Source: a virus
IMG/VR virus record: IMGVR_UViG_3300031963_013791
Location: 1-64,000 of that record
Reading direction: 5' to 3' (one strand)
DNA length: 64,000 nt
Part shown: in pieces, positions 18,325-25,187 of the stretch
Layout of the letters: each line of letters opens with the position of its first letter
Numbering within the stretch: the first letter of the stretch is position 1
Position numbers and translations under genes: made by a program
Notes under the pieces: generated by a model
Told to the model about the DNA's origin: nothing
Database searches by the model: none
Seen by the model: only the letters and a program-made list of their open reading frames with translations

Positions 18325-18576
18325 TTAATTTGACAATTCTTTTATATGATTTAGATAATTTTCTTTTATGAATTTTCCAAGATAACAAATTGCCACGTAT
18401 GCAACTGGTCCAATAATAAGCCAGATCCCAAATACTTTCCATAGCCAAATCCCAAGACCAATTGCAGCAATGATCATTGAACCAACAAATATGTTGTTGA
18501 GATTCGTGATTGTTGATTTGAATTCTTCTTTGTTGAGGTTGTATTTCATGTTTTGTTTTTTTTCTGGATTTATCAT
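18325..18576 (-). CDS. small membrane protein
   Basis: 83 residues, or 74 if translation starts at the internal Met at 18549. Two hydrophobic segments (IFVGSMIIAAIGLGIWLW and IWLIIGPVAYVAICYL) indicate a helical-hairpin membrane protein. It sits 6 bases after the SPFH lipoprotein gene, which suggests a joint role in the membrane. Confidence 0.6.
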   Translation of the reverse strand: MINPEKKQNMKYNLNKEEFKSTITNLNNIFVGSMIIAAIGLGIWLWKVFGIWLIIGPVAYVAICYLGKFIKENYLNHIKELSN

Positions 18577-18582
18577 TTTTTT

Positions 18583-19395
18583 TTATTTTATGGACTTCAT
18601 GAGAGTTACCGGAACCTGATTACCATAAAGAGCAGTTTTTCCATCCCACTTATCAATGAACTGTTTTGTTAGAATTTGCTCAGTGAGTCCTTCAGAAATA
18701 ATTTTATTGTATTCAGTTTGTAGACGTGCCAATTCATTCTTTTTCTTTTGCTCGATTATTTGTTGATCAAGAACAGAAACGTTTGTGTTGACTTCATTTC
18801 TTGTATCAATTTTCTGTTTTACTTTGTCTGAGAAATCTAGGTTTGCACTAAATGTAAGAAGCTCAAGTCCTTTTTCTTCGAATGCTTTCCTTACGAGTTG
18901 CTCTATTGTCTTCTCAAATTTAAGTGAACCACCAGATGCCATGAGAGTATCAGTAATATATTTTCTTGATTCTTCTTTGATCAAATCATAAATGTGAGGT
19001 TCAAGAACATTGTCTTCCAATGCAGTCATGAAATTATCAGCATTTCCCAAACGAGCATTTTGAAATACAAGATCTACAACACGGTTTTCGATTGCTTTAT
19101 AAGAATAAAGTGGCTTTGCTGTGAACTCAGTGTTATCTGCAGCCTTGAGGTGTAAAACTTGTTCACCAAAATTTGCTCTTTGTTCATACAACGGAACTTG
19201 AAACAATTCTGTTCCCGGACCCATTGTGTTTACTCTACCTTGAACACGAGAATAATCGGATTTACCGTCTTTTCCATAATTTTCCATCAATACTCCAGCA
19301 AAATTAGGTGCAACCCTTTCACATGAAGTCATTGTGGTCATTGTTGTAATAATTGCAAGTGCTGCAATCAAATACGATAATTTGTTTTTTTTCAT
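18583..19395 (-). CDS. SPFH/prohibitin-domain lipoprotein
   Basis: 270 residues. A lipoprotein signal ends in MTSC (about residue 25). The body matches the SPFH/band-7 pattern: N-terminal strands around GVLMENYGKDGK and MGPGTELFQVPLYEQR, then a helical region with FEEKGLELLTFSANLDFSDK and a coiled coil rich in EQKKKNELARLQ. SPFH proteins form membrane-bound rings or scaffolds. In phages they are occasional; a role in protecting or reshaping the host envelope is inference. Confidence 0.8.
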   Translation of the reverse strand: MKKNKLSYLIAALAIITTMTTMTSCERVAPNFAGVLMENYGKDGKSDYSRVQGRVNTMGPGTELFQVPLYEQRANFGEQVLHLKAADNTEFTAKPLYSYKAIENRVVDLVFQNARLGNADNFMTALEDNVLEPHIYDLIKEESRKYITDTLMASGGSLKFEKTIEQLVRKAFEEKGLELLTFSANLDFSDKVKQKIDTRNEVNTNVSVLDQQIIEQKKKNELARLQTEYNKIISEGLTEQILTKQFIDKWDGKTALYGNQVPVTLMKSIK

Positions 19396-19407
19396 TTTTT
19401 TTGATTT

Positions 19408-19569
19408 TTATTTTTTATAGATTTTTTCAATTATAACTAGACTAAAATAACCAATCATGAAAGTTGCAAATATTGCAATCCAAGGATTTATGTGGTTAAA
19501 TGTCCAAATACATCCGTATATCAAAACGGAATATATTAGAATGTAAATTAAAATTTTAGATGGTTTCAT
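19408..19569 (-). CDS. small two-helix membrane protein
   Basis: 53 residues read from the gap upstream of the SPFH gene. Starts MKPSKILIYILIYSVLIYG and has a second hydrophobic helix (WIAIFATFMIGYFSLVII) before a basic end. Correct start and stop, codon use like neighbours, and position in the operon support it. Function unknown. Confidence 0.6.
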   Translation of the reverse strand: MKPSKILIYILIYSVLIYGCIWTFNHINPWIAIFATFMIGYFSLVIIEKIYKK

Positions 19570-19580
19570 TTTATAATTTA

Positions 19581-20156
19581 TTAAGGTATGTACAGAATTG
19601 TAGGATTGTTTTTATGTATATCAATTTCAGGAAATTTAAATTCCCTGAGGTCGAATGGTAAAGATATTAAATGATAACCATTTTTCGTAGGAATTTGACA
19701 AATTATTTTCATTCCTTCTGGTGGACAGTTATTAATATTACGTTCAACATCTTCAATGAATTCTTCATCGATTGTATCAATATCAATAACCCAAGATTTA
19801 TTTTTTCCTGCACCAAACTCTCCACAAACAGAATCATAAGCTGACATTACGGATTTGAAATCTCTGTTCATTATTATATCAGATATTTTCTTCATTGTAT
19901 GAAATGCAGTTTTCTCAAAAGATCTTACATTTAAATTTATACAAGCCCTTGCATTGTGAAAATTACAAATAGCAATTATCTCCGGCATCAAGAACTCTAA
20001 TTGATCTTGTGAACGAATGTAATACGTTTTAATAACTATTGAATTGCTACCTACTTCTGGATTATCTTTTTTTCTTTTTATAATTTGAAGAAAATAAAAA
20101 TCATCTGTAGAATCAAATTTTAAAATTGGATTAATTGCGTAAATGTTATTTATCAT
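19581..20156 (-). CDS. conserved hypothetical phage protein, possible primase-like fold
   Basis: 191 residues. SWVIDIDTIDEEF near residue 120 and IPTKNGYHLISLPFD near 155-169 recall a family of phage proteins with a D-x-D strand and a later x-G-x-H-L strand, as in archaeo-eukaryotic primase folds. Only these two motifs support it, so catalytic activity is unproven. It overlaps the next gene by 11 bases. Confidence 0.55.
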   Translation of the reverse strand: MINNIYAINPILKFDSTDDFYFLQIIKRKKDNPEVGSNSIVIKTYYIRSQDQLEFLMPEIIAICNFHNARACINLNVRSFEKTAFHTMKKISDIIMNRDFKSVMSAYDSVCGEFGAGKNKSWVIDIDTIDEEFIEDVERNINNCPPEGMKIICQIPTKNGYHLISLPFDLREFKFPEIDIHKNNPTILYIP

Positions 20157-20499
20157 TTTGTTTTTTTTCTAAATCGTCAAGTTCTTCTTTTAATCTTCTC
20201 AAGAAACTTTCTTCTCCGTCATCCCCCGACACAAGCCAATCAATGCGTTGGGCATATATCTCTGCTTTGCGAAGAATTACAATTGCTTCTTTGAATTTTT
20301 CTATTACTTCATCAGGATACTTGTGATGATGTAACTCTTCCGGAAACCTTTCATACCAATCATTGCCGTACCAACGCATGTTTTCCTTCATTAGCTCCTC
20401 AGATATTTTCTGCCCGTTTTTTTCAACGAGCTTTTCTATCTGGTCTGCTATTTGACCGATTTTGTATTGATTGTAATCAAAAAATCCTCCACTACACAT
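20146..20499 (-). CDS. conserved hypothetical phage protein (RIDWL family)
   Basis: 117 residues, helical. The N-terminal MCSGGFFDYNQYKIGQIADQ and C-terminal YAQRIDWLVSGDDGEESFL belong to a family I know from many phages. Function unknown. A C-terminal coiled coil is likely. Confidence 0.7.
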   Translation of the reverse strand: MCSGGFFDYNQYKIGQIADQIEKLVEKNGQKISEELMKENMRWYGNDWYERFPEELHHHKYPDEVIEKFKEAIVILRKAEIYAQRIDWLVSGDDGEESFLRRLKEELDDLEKKQNDK

Positions 20500-20508
20500 A
20501 ATTTTTTT

Positions 20509-21219
20509 TTATTTTTTAGTTTTTATATAATTATCATCATTAATGATTCTACAAATATGAGATTGATGGACATTGAAAATTTTTGCAATTTCTGATTTTG
20601 ATAAACCTGAATTATGTAATTCTTTTATTTTATCATAATCTGAAATCTCTAATTTTACATATAATTTTTGGCTTTTACTGAGATTAATATCCTTTCCTAT
20701 TGAACTATAAGTTTTACCTATATTAATGTTGTTGATTATTTTTCTTGATACACCATATAAATCACCAATTTGTTTTTGAGTTAATTCGTTTTCAATTAAT
20801 AAATTTTTTATTTCTACAACTTCTTTTATGGTCAATTTTTTTAATTTTGATTCATAAAAATTGTGTTTTTTTCCTATATTTTTAATTTTATTGCTTTCTC
20901 CAATTTTTCTTTTTGTTTCCTCTGACATATAAATATAGTGTTCACCTGATTTTGGCAATCTACAATTTAATCCCTTTTTTTTGTCTAAAACTTCAAATAA
21001 AATGCCATAATATAGTTCTCTTTCAAGTAAAATTTTTACATCACACTCTTCAATGATTTCAAATTTATGTTCTTCAAATCCATATTTTTTTAATGAGTTG
21101 AATAATTTGGATTGGTTTTCGCATTTTAAATTTTTATATTTACAAAAACGATTTTCGATGTCATTTGAAGAACCAATGTAGATTTTACCATTAGGTGAAG
21201 TTATTTTGTATATGCCAAT
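20509..21219 (-). CDS. GIY-YIG homing endonuclease with NUMOD and HTH segments
   Basis: 236 residues from the chosen Met, at which the domain begins MIGIYKITSPNGKIYIGSS; an in-frame ATG at 21246 adds nine residues. The GIY-YIG nuclease occupies residues 1-90, followed by a NUMOD3-like stretch (MSEETKRKIGESNK) and two helix-turn-helix-like segments (LTQKQIGDLYGVSRKIINNI; LSKSEIAKIFNVHQSHICRI) for DNA recognition. It is a free-standing mobile gene between two conserved small phage genes. Confidence 0.88.
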   Translation of the reverse strand: MGIYKITSPNGKIYIGSSNDIENRFCKYKNLKCENQSKLFNSLKKYGFEEHKFEIIEECDVKILLERELYYGILFEVLDKKKGLNCRLPKSGEHYIYMSEETKRKIGESNKIKNIGKKHNFYESKLKKLTIKEVVEIKNLLIENELTQKQIGDLYGVSRKIINNINIGKTYSSIGKDINLSKSQKLYVKLEISDYDKIKELHNSGLSKSEIAKIFNVHQSHICRIINDDNYIKTKK

Positions 21220-21261
21220 CATACATATAAATATGTAGATTTTCATTAAAATGTCCTCCGC

Positions 21262-21639
21262 TCATATTTTATTTTTATTTTTTACAAATTCGATCAATTT
21301 TTTAATACAAGCAAGTTCTGCTTCTTCGTAGGTATTATATCCTTGTTTAAAATGTCTTTCTTCATACACTCCATATTCATGTAATATATCCCATCTGTAT
21401 GAATAGCCACCATCAGCTACTCCATGTCTGCATACACTACCATCGCATAATTTCTTTTCTCTAAACCAACGGAATGCTTGTTGGTTTAGAATGGCAGGTA
21501 TTGTTTTGCCTTCTTTGATTGAATCATTATCATAAACTCTGGTTTGATCATATTCAGAATAAACTGCATAACATGGTTCGTTAAAACCCAATTCCTCACA
21601 AAGGATAAAAGATTCTTGATATGGTAAAAAATCGCTCAT
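21262..21639 (-). CDS. conserved hypothetical phage protein
   Basis: 125 residues. Motifs ELGFNEPC, ILNQQAFRWFREK and YEEAELACIKKLIE mark a small family frequent in phages. No function known to me. It and the next gene flank the homing endonuclease insertion. Confidence 0.7.
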   Translation of the reverse strand: MSDFLPYQESFILCEELGFNEPCYAVYSEYDQTRVYDNDSIKEGKTIPAILNQQAFRWFREKKLCDGSVCRHGVADGGYSYRWDILHEYGVYEERHFKQGYNTYEEAELACIKKLIEFVKNKNKI

Positions 21640-21642
21640 ATT

Positions 21643-21885
21643 TTATTTGTTATTAAACTCTTCAAAAAATGGATTTTCTAATTCTTTAAAACCTTCTTCT
21701 CTGTTATCGTACATATAAGCCAAGGTTACAATGCACTGACGCATAACTTCCATATTACCTTCAATATCGTAAGTTTCAACCGTTGTAGTGGTTTTATCTT
21801 CTGACAATCCTTTATTAAGTTTTCTGGTGAGTGCATTATAATTACTTAATAGTTGCAATCTCAAGCCATCCATCGATACTTTCAT
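21643..21885 (-). CDS. conserved hypothetical phage protein
   Basis: 80 residues. The start MKVSMDGLRLQLLSNYNAL matches a small phage family. Mostly helical; function unknown. A second in-frame Met four residues in could be the true start. Confidence 0.6.
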   Translation of the reverse strand: MKVSMDGLRLQLLSNYNALTRKLNKGLSEDKTTTTVETYDIEGNMEVMRQCIVTLAYMYDNREEGFKELENPFFEEFNNK

Positions 21886-21976
21886 ATTTGGTTTTTTGTA
21901 TTTAAACGTAAAATTCCACTTTTAAGTTACATATTTATTTAAAAGAACAATTTCTAATATAAAGAAAATCAAAAAA

Positions 21977-22531
21977 TTGACACAAGGGCTTGAAAATAAT
22001 GAAAAAAGTCATAAAAATTTAGAAATCAATGACTTAAATGAGCAAATCTGGGTTAAAAGACTAGATATGGTTTTTGATTTGTCTAATTTTAAAGGACTAA
22101 AATTAAATGAAAAAGAAATTTCTGAATATGTCAATTTTAATAAAAAATATCTGGATAAAATAGAAAAATTGTTAGATAACGTAAAAAAACTAGGTTACTT
22201 ATTTGTTTGCGAACCTCAACAAATTGTTTTTGAAAGTGAAAGTTTTTATGAAGAAAAAACTTTTAAATCTGATATTATTTTGACCAAATTAAATAAAATA
22301 GATTTTCTTGATGTAAACATCTTAAATTATGGATACGGTGATCCAAATAAAATTCATGACATTTACGAATTAGAGTTAACCTCTAATAAAGGAAAAGTTT
22401 ATAACTATGAATTTACTGGCACTGACATGGTGAGATTCTATCATCAAGGTTCAATTATTGATAAGAATGGAGACATAATTGCAATCAATGTTCAAAAAGT
22501 CATGGATGCGTTGAATAAATATTATTCATGA
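21977..22531 (+). CDS. hypothetical protein
   Basis: 184 residues, likely starting at a TTG codon; no upstream in-frame ATG exists and the first internal Met is at 22067. Not recognised. The C-terminal half is beta-rich (VYNYEFTGTDMVRFYHQGSI). It lies in a short plus-strand pair with the next gene. Confidence 0.5.
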   Translation: MTQGLENNEKSHKNLEINDLNEQIWVKRLDMVFDLSNFKGLKLNEKEISEYVNFNKKYLDKIEKLLDNVKKLGYLFVCEPQQIVFESESFYEEKTFKSDIILTKLNKIDFLDVNILNYGYGDPNKIHDIYELELTSNKGKVYNYEFTGTDMVRFYHQGSIIDKNGDIIAINVQKVMDALNKYYS

Positions 22532-22561
22532 AAATTTTCATATTTATATACAAAAACTAAA

Positions 22562-22873
22562 ATGGCAAAAAATAAACTAAACATCAACGAATTAAGAAAT
22601 CTTGTAAATAAAATCATAAATGAAAATGATATGTTTGTTCGTCCAAAGCGTTTAGATATTTATTCTTTACTTGAGGATCATCTTAAGAATAAAGGTGGAG
22701 AATTTGCAATTGTATATCAAATCCTTACTACAAGTGACGGTTGGAAAGAGTATAGGAATTTGACTGAAGAACAATATCAAGAAATATTAAACGAGTTAAG
22801 GGAAGATCATCGAAAAAATCATGATGTTGATATTGTAAGAAAAGAGGGATCCGAGATTGTTTTAGGTTTTTAA
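22562..22873 (+). CDS. hypothetical protein with I-x-E leader
   Basis: 103 residues. The N-terminus (NELRNLVNKIINEN) ends in I-N-E at 19-21, matching leaders at 6828 and 8681. The remainder is charged and helical, ending KEGSEIVLGF. Possibly a small packaged protein; function otherwise unknown. Confidence 0.55.
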   Translation: MAKNKLNINELRNLVNKIINENDMFVRPKRLDIYSLLEDHLKNKGGEFAIVYQILTTSDGWKEYRNLTEEQYQEILNELREDHRKNHDVDIVRKEGSEIVLGF

Positions 22874-22901
22874 TTACCCTATAACTTTTTTTATATCATT
22901 T

Positions 22902-22922
22902 TAGTCAGGTTGAAGCTGACTA
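22902..22922. terminator. hairpin between convergent genes
   Basis: TAGTCAG and CTGACTA pair perfectly around a 7-base loop. There is no clear T-run, so it may end the tRNA-Ile transcript or the plus-strand gene weakly. Confidence 0.35.
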
Positions 22923-22946
22923 CTTAACTATAAAACATAGTTTTTG

Positions 22947-23023
22947 TACTCCCAAAGGGAATCGAACCCTTATGTGACCAATTACCCTTTCTACTGTGTA
23001 TAAGACAGAGGGGATATGGGAGC
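22947..23023 (-). tRNA. tRNA-Ile(UAU), D-arm replaced
   Basis: Acceptor GCTCCCA pairs TGGGAGT and the T-arm (AAGGG, TTCGATT, CCCTT) is normal. The hairpin CTGT-CTTATAC-ACAG gives anticodon UAU for AUA codons. It starts only 8 bases after the acceptor, where the D-arm should be. D-loop-like TAATTGGT lies after the anticodon arm, and CCC before it can pair with GGG after it. The same layout occurs in the tRNA-Ile at 24049. Confidence 0.65.
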
Positions 23024-23677
23024 AATTATGTTTTCAATTAATTTATCATCAAAATTTTTACCTCTTATAAAAATCAAATTTATTTTATTTTGAGATGTGA
23101 CTAAGTTCAATTTTATTTTATCTTCATCGCTAAAATATCCTTTAATTTCTAAATATCTGTTAAAATCCGGTAAATAAAAATCAGGAGTATAAGTCTTTTT
23201 AACCCCGTTATTATCAACATAAGAAATATATATTTTTCTTTTCCAAATTATTTTATTCTCATTTAAAATATTTGCTACTTTCAATTCCCACGTACCCCTA
23301 ACAATAAATTTTTCATTATTTATATTGCTAACTTTATACCATTTTATATTTTTAAATCCACCTACACCTAATTCTTCCAAGTTTTTAGACCTAGCCAAAG
23401 AAAGTTTTTCTTTTTGTTCATTGGAAATTTTTTTACCCTTATGCTTTAATCCTATTTTTTTCTTAATTTCATCAGTTAAAATATAATCGACTCCTTTTTT
23501 TCTTGTTTTATCCCATTGGTTTACTGGTTTTTTTATTATTCCATCTTTTACTTTTTGATTATAAATTTCAAAATTACTTTTACGAATTACTCTATTTGGG
23601 TTTAATTTACATGTTTTTTGGTGTGAAATTAAAGAACCTTTATTCGTTATTTCTCTATCACAAAAAATACAATTCAT
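22991..23677 (-). CDS. homing endonuclease (zinc finger, NUMOD3, PD-(D/E)XK)
   Basis: 228 residues. An N-terminal zinc finger (CIFCDREITNKGSLISHQKTC) is followed by a NUMOD3-like repeat (GLKHKGKKISNEQKEKLSLA) and a restriction-like nuclease core: RGTWELKVANIL, then YTPDFYLPDFNRYLEIKGY, giving E, D and E-x-K. Free-standing mobile gene. Its last eleven codons and stop lie inside the 5' half of the adjacent tRNA-Ile(UAU) on the same strand, an uncommon overlap. Confidence 0.82.
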   Translation of the reverse strand: MNCIFCDREITNKGSLISHQKTCKLNPNRVIRKSNFEIYNQKVKDGIIKKPVNQWDKTRKKGVDYILTDEIKKKIGLKHKGKKISNEQKEKLSLARSKNLEELGVGGFKNIKWYKVSNINNEKFIVRGTWELKVANILNENKIIWKRKIYISYVDNNGVKKTYTPDFYLPDFNRYLEIKGYFSDEDKIKLNLVTSQNKINLIFIRGKNFDDKLIENIIAPISPLSYTQ

Positions 23678-23715
23678 CTTTTTTAATTATAAATATTTTA
23701 TATAATTAAATTTTG

Positions 23716-23795
23716 AGCCGATGGAGGGACTCGAACCCCCGGTGTTTGTGTTCCAGTTTACAAAACTGGTGCTGTCGCCACTGAGCCACATCGGC
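23716..23795 (-). tRNA. tRNA-Thr(UGU)
   Basis: Acceptor GCCGATG with CATCGGC, anticodon stem CCAGT/ACTGG with loop TTTGTAA, T-arm GGGGG-TTCGAGT-CCCTC. The variable region is somewhat long (12 bases). Last gene of the array; no CCA encoded. Confidence 0.88.
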
Positions 23796-23804
23796 AATAA
23801 TAAG

Positions 23805-23876
23805 TTCATCCAGAGGAAGTCGAATTCCCATCTTCTGGTTCGTAGCCAGATATTCTCTCCGTTAAACTACAGGTGA
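23805..23876 (-). tRNA. tRNA-Arg(ACG)
   Basis: Anticodon stem TCTGG/CCAGA with loop CTACGAA. The acceptor stem has one A-C mismatch and two G-U pairs and the T-stem one A-C mismatch, so the fold is weaker than usual. Confidence 0.8.
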
Positions 23877-23882
23877 ATTTTT

Positions 23883-23958
23883 GTACCCCCAGTGGAAGTC
23901 GAATCCACAAACACCAGATCCTAAGTCTAGCCGCTTTGCCAGTTTGCGTACAGGGGCA
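23883..23958 (-). tRNA. tRNA-Leu(UAG) with short variable loop
   Basis: Anticodon stem CTAGA/TCTGG with loop CTTAGGA, T-arm GTGGA-TTCGACT-TCCAC. The variable region is only about 5 bases, whereas bacterial tRNA-Leu normally has a long arm. Confidence 0.78.
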
Positions 23959-23963
23959 TTTTA

Positions 23964-24037
23964 TGGAGGTAGGAGATGGGATCAAACCATCGTAGAAGGT
24001 TTTGCAGACCTCCACCTAGTCACTCGGTCATCCTACC
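23964..24037 (-). tRNA. tRNA-Cys(GCA)
   Basis: Acceptor GGTAGGA with TCCTACC, anticodon stem GAGGT/ACCTT with loop CTGCAAA, T-arm GATGG-TTTGATC-CCATC. Discriminator U and an encoded CCA end, apparently the only complete CCA in the array. Confidence 0.88.
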
Positions 24038-24048
24038 TTACATTATTG

Positions 24049-24125
24049 TTGGGATGGAGGGGATCGAACCCACATGTCACCAATTACTCTTTCAACACGT
24101 TATCAGCGTGAGGAGATACAACCCA
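24049..24125 (-). tRNA. tRNA-Ile(GAU), D-arm replaced
   Basis: Acceptor TGGGTTG pairs CATCCCA with one U-U mismatch; T-arm GTGGG-TTCGATC-CCCTC has one mismatch. The hairpin CACG-CTGATAA-CGTG gives anticodon GAU but begins 9 bases after the acceptor, so no D-arm precedes it. CTC before and GAG after the hairpin can pair, and TAATTGGTGACAT follows, as in the tRNA-Ile at 22947. Confidence 0.65.
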
Positions 24126-24140
24126 ATAAAGAAATATTTT

Positions 24141-24171
24141 GCGTAAAGTATCAGAAATTAATACTTTCTGC
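24141..24171. other. spacer hairpin in tRNA array
   Basis: AAAGTAT and ATACTTT pair with an outer GC/GC clamp between tRNA-Ile and tRNA-Gln. Possibly a processing signal or tRNA remnant; no T-run. Confidence 0.3.
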
Positions 24172-24186
24172 AAAAAATTTATTTTG

Positions 24187-24259
24187 ATGTCCCAGCTGGA
24201 ATCGAACCAACATCATCAGAGTCAAATTCTGATATAATTAACCGTTATACTATAGGACA
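24187..24259 (-). tRNA. tRNA-Gln(UUG)
   Basis: Acceptor TGTCCTA with TGGGACA, D-arm containing GTATAACGGTTAATTATA, anticodon stem TCAGA/TCTGA with loop ATTTGAC, T-loop TTCGATT. Canonical cloverleaf. Confidence 0.88.
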
Positions 24260-24272
24260 ATATAATATTAGA

Positions 24273-24344
24273 GTGGGATAGGAAGTAATCGAAACTTCGC
24301 ACCTATGATTTACAGTCATTGTGAACTCCCCGGTCTCTATCCCA
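24273..24344 (-). tRNA. tRNA-Tyr(GUA) with short variable loop
   Basis: Acceptor TGGGATA with TATCCCA, anticodon loop CTGTAAA, T-arm GAAGT-TTCGATT-ACTTC. Bacterial tRNA-Tyr usually has a long variable arm; here it is about 5 bases. Confidence 0.82.
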
Positions 24345-24352
24345 GATATTTG

Positions 24353-24427
24353 TACTCCCGACGGGACTCGAACCCGCAATGACCACCTTGAAAGGGTGGT
24401 GACTTAAACCAATTTGTCCACAGGAGC
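24353..24427 (-). tRNA. tRNA-Glu(UUC)
   Basis: Anticodon stem CCACC/GGTGG with loop CTTTCAA, T-arm GCGGG-TTCGAGT-CCCGT, acceptor GCTCCTG with CGGGAGT. Confidence 0.88.
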
Positions 24428-24433
24428 ATTAAG

Positions 24434-24514
24434 AGCGAGTAGAGAGAATCGAACTCTCATCTCTGGTTTGGAAGACCAGCATAATTTACTTTCGTTCCAC
24501 TATACGATACTCGC
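24434..24514 (-). tRNA. tRNA-Gly(UCC) with enlarged D-loop
   Basis: Acceptor GCGAGTA with TACTCGC, anticodon stem CTGGT/ACCAG with loop CTTCCAA, T-loop TTCGATT. The D-arm (TATAGTGGAACGAAAGTAA) is about 9 bases longer than a usual tRNA-Gly D-loop. Confidence 0.82.
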
Positions 24515-24522
24515 AATTGTGC

Positions 24523-24558
24523 CAACATGTCAAAGAACAACAACAGATACTCATGTTG
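24523..24558. other. spacer hairpin in tRNA array
   Basis: CAACATG and CATGTTG form a seven-base stem around a 22-base loop between tRNA-Gly and tRNA-Met. Role unknown; perhaps a processing element. Confidence 0.3.
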
Positions 24559-24566
24559 TTTTATTG

Positions 24567-24641
24567 TTGCGGGAATGGGAATCGAACCCATGTGATTCAG
24601 CTTATGAGACTGAGCTGGAACCATCTCCAGTCCATCCCGCA
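24567..24641 (-). tRNA. tRNA-Met(CAU)
   Basis: Acceptor TGCGGGA with TCCCGCA, anticodon stem TCAGT/GCTGA with loop CTCATAA, T-arm ATGGG-TTCGATT-CCCAT. Lacks the three G-C pairs of an initiator, so elongator Met is likely; a lysidine-type Ile cannot be excluded. Confidence 0.83.
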
Positions 24642-24650
24642 ATTTTTAGG

Positions 24651-24723
24651 AGGAGCTACCGAGCTTTGAACTCGGGACTTAACATTGCAAATGTTATGTG
24701 TTCGCCATCTATACCATAGCCCC
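24651..24723 (-). tRNA. tRNA-Ala(UGC)
   Basis: Acceptor GGGGCTA with TAGCTCC (with the G-U pair expected near the end), anticodon stem TAACA/TGTTA with loop TTTGCAA, T-arm CCGAG-TTCAAAG-CTCGG. Confidence 0.88.
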
Positions 24724-24727
24724 ATTG

Positions 24728-24803
24728 TCTGGTAAGCCGGACTCGAACCGACATCAGCTCCTACTTCCAAGGTAGGCGAGGCAACCAATTCCTCCATTAC
24801 CAG
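24728..24803 (-). tRNA. tRNA-Pro(UGG)
   Basis: Acceptor CTGGTAA with TTACCAG, anticodon stem CCTAC/GTAGG with loop CTTGGAA, T-loop TTCGAGT. Confidence 0.88.
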
Positions 24804-24808
24804 TTTAG

Positions 24809-24881
24809 CGGTCTATGAGAGAATCGAACTCTCACCACCCGATAGACAGTCGGGTATCCTTAGCCGTTGGACCAATAGACC
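24809..24881 (-). tRNA. tRNA-Asp(GUC)
   Basis: Acceptor GGTCTAT with ATAGACC, anticodon stem CCCGA/TCGGG with loop CTGTCTA, T-arm GAGAG-TTCGATT-CTCTC, discriminator G. Confidence 0.88.
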
Positions 24882-24892
24882 TTTTTTACTTT

Positions 24893-24969
24893 GTGTACCC
24901 GGAGAGATTCGAACTCTCGACTCCTGCATTAAAAGTGCAGTACTCTAATCCAGCTGAGTTACGGATACA
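24893..24969 (-). tRNA. tRNA-Lys(UUU)
   Basis: Acceptor TGTATCC with GGGTACA, D-arm AACTCAGCTGGATTAGAG, anticodon stem CTGCA/TGCAG with loop CTTTTAA, T-arm GAGAG-TTCGAAT-CTCTC. Confidence 0.9.
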
Positions 24970-25052
24970 TTTTGAATGCACCCGTAGGCACATTCAGTTA
25001 TTTACGTTTTCGTTTTAATTTATTTTTTGTTTTCATTTCATTTCCAGTTTTC

Positions 25053-25090
25053 TGGGGACTGAGCCCAGCAGGTATTTGACTCAGCCCCCA
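25053..25090. other. strong GC-rich hairpin in tRNA spacer
   Basis: GGGG-A-CTGAG pairs with CTCAG-CCCC around a 16-base loop inside the 139-base gap between tRNA-Lys and tRNA-Asn. A second small hairpin (GAATG/CATTC) lies near 24974-24995. No gene is seen in this gap. Could be a processing element or terminator. Confidence 0.5.
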
Positions 25091-25108
25091 ACATCATCAT
25101 TTTTTTTG

Positions 25109-25181
25109 CGGGGAATGTGGGCAACGATCCCACACCCTTCTGCTTAACAGGCAGTTGCTCTTCCACTTGAGCTTCTTCCCC
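25109..25181 (-). tRNA. tRNA-Asn(GUU)
   Basis: D-arm GCTCAAGTGGAAGAGC, anticodon stem CTGC/GCAG with loop CTGTTAA, discriminator G. The T-loop reads ATCGTTG rather than the usual TTCRANN, and the last acceptor pair is G-A. Confidence 0.82.
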
Positions 25182-25187
25182 CCTTTG

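Noticed and set aside
23806-24111. Open frames across the tRNA array on both strands
   Set aside because: They are shadows of adjoining tRNA genes with recurring T-arm residues.
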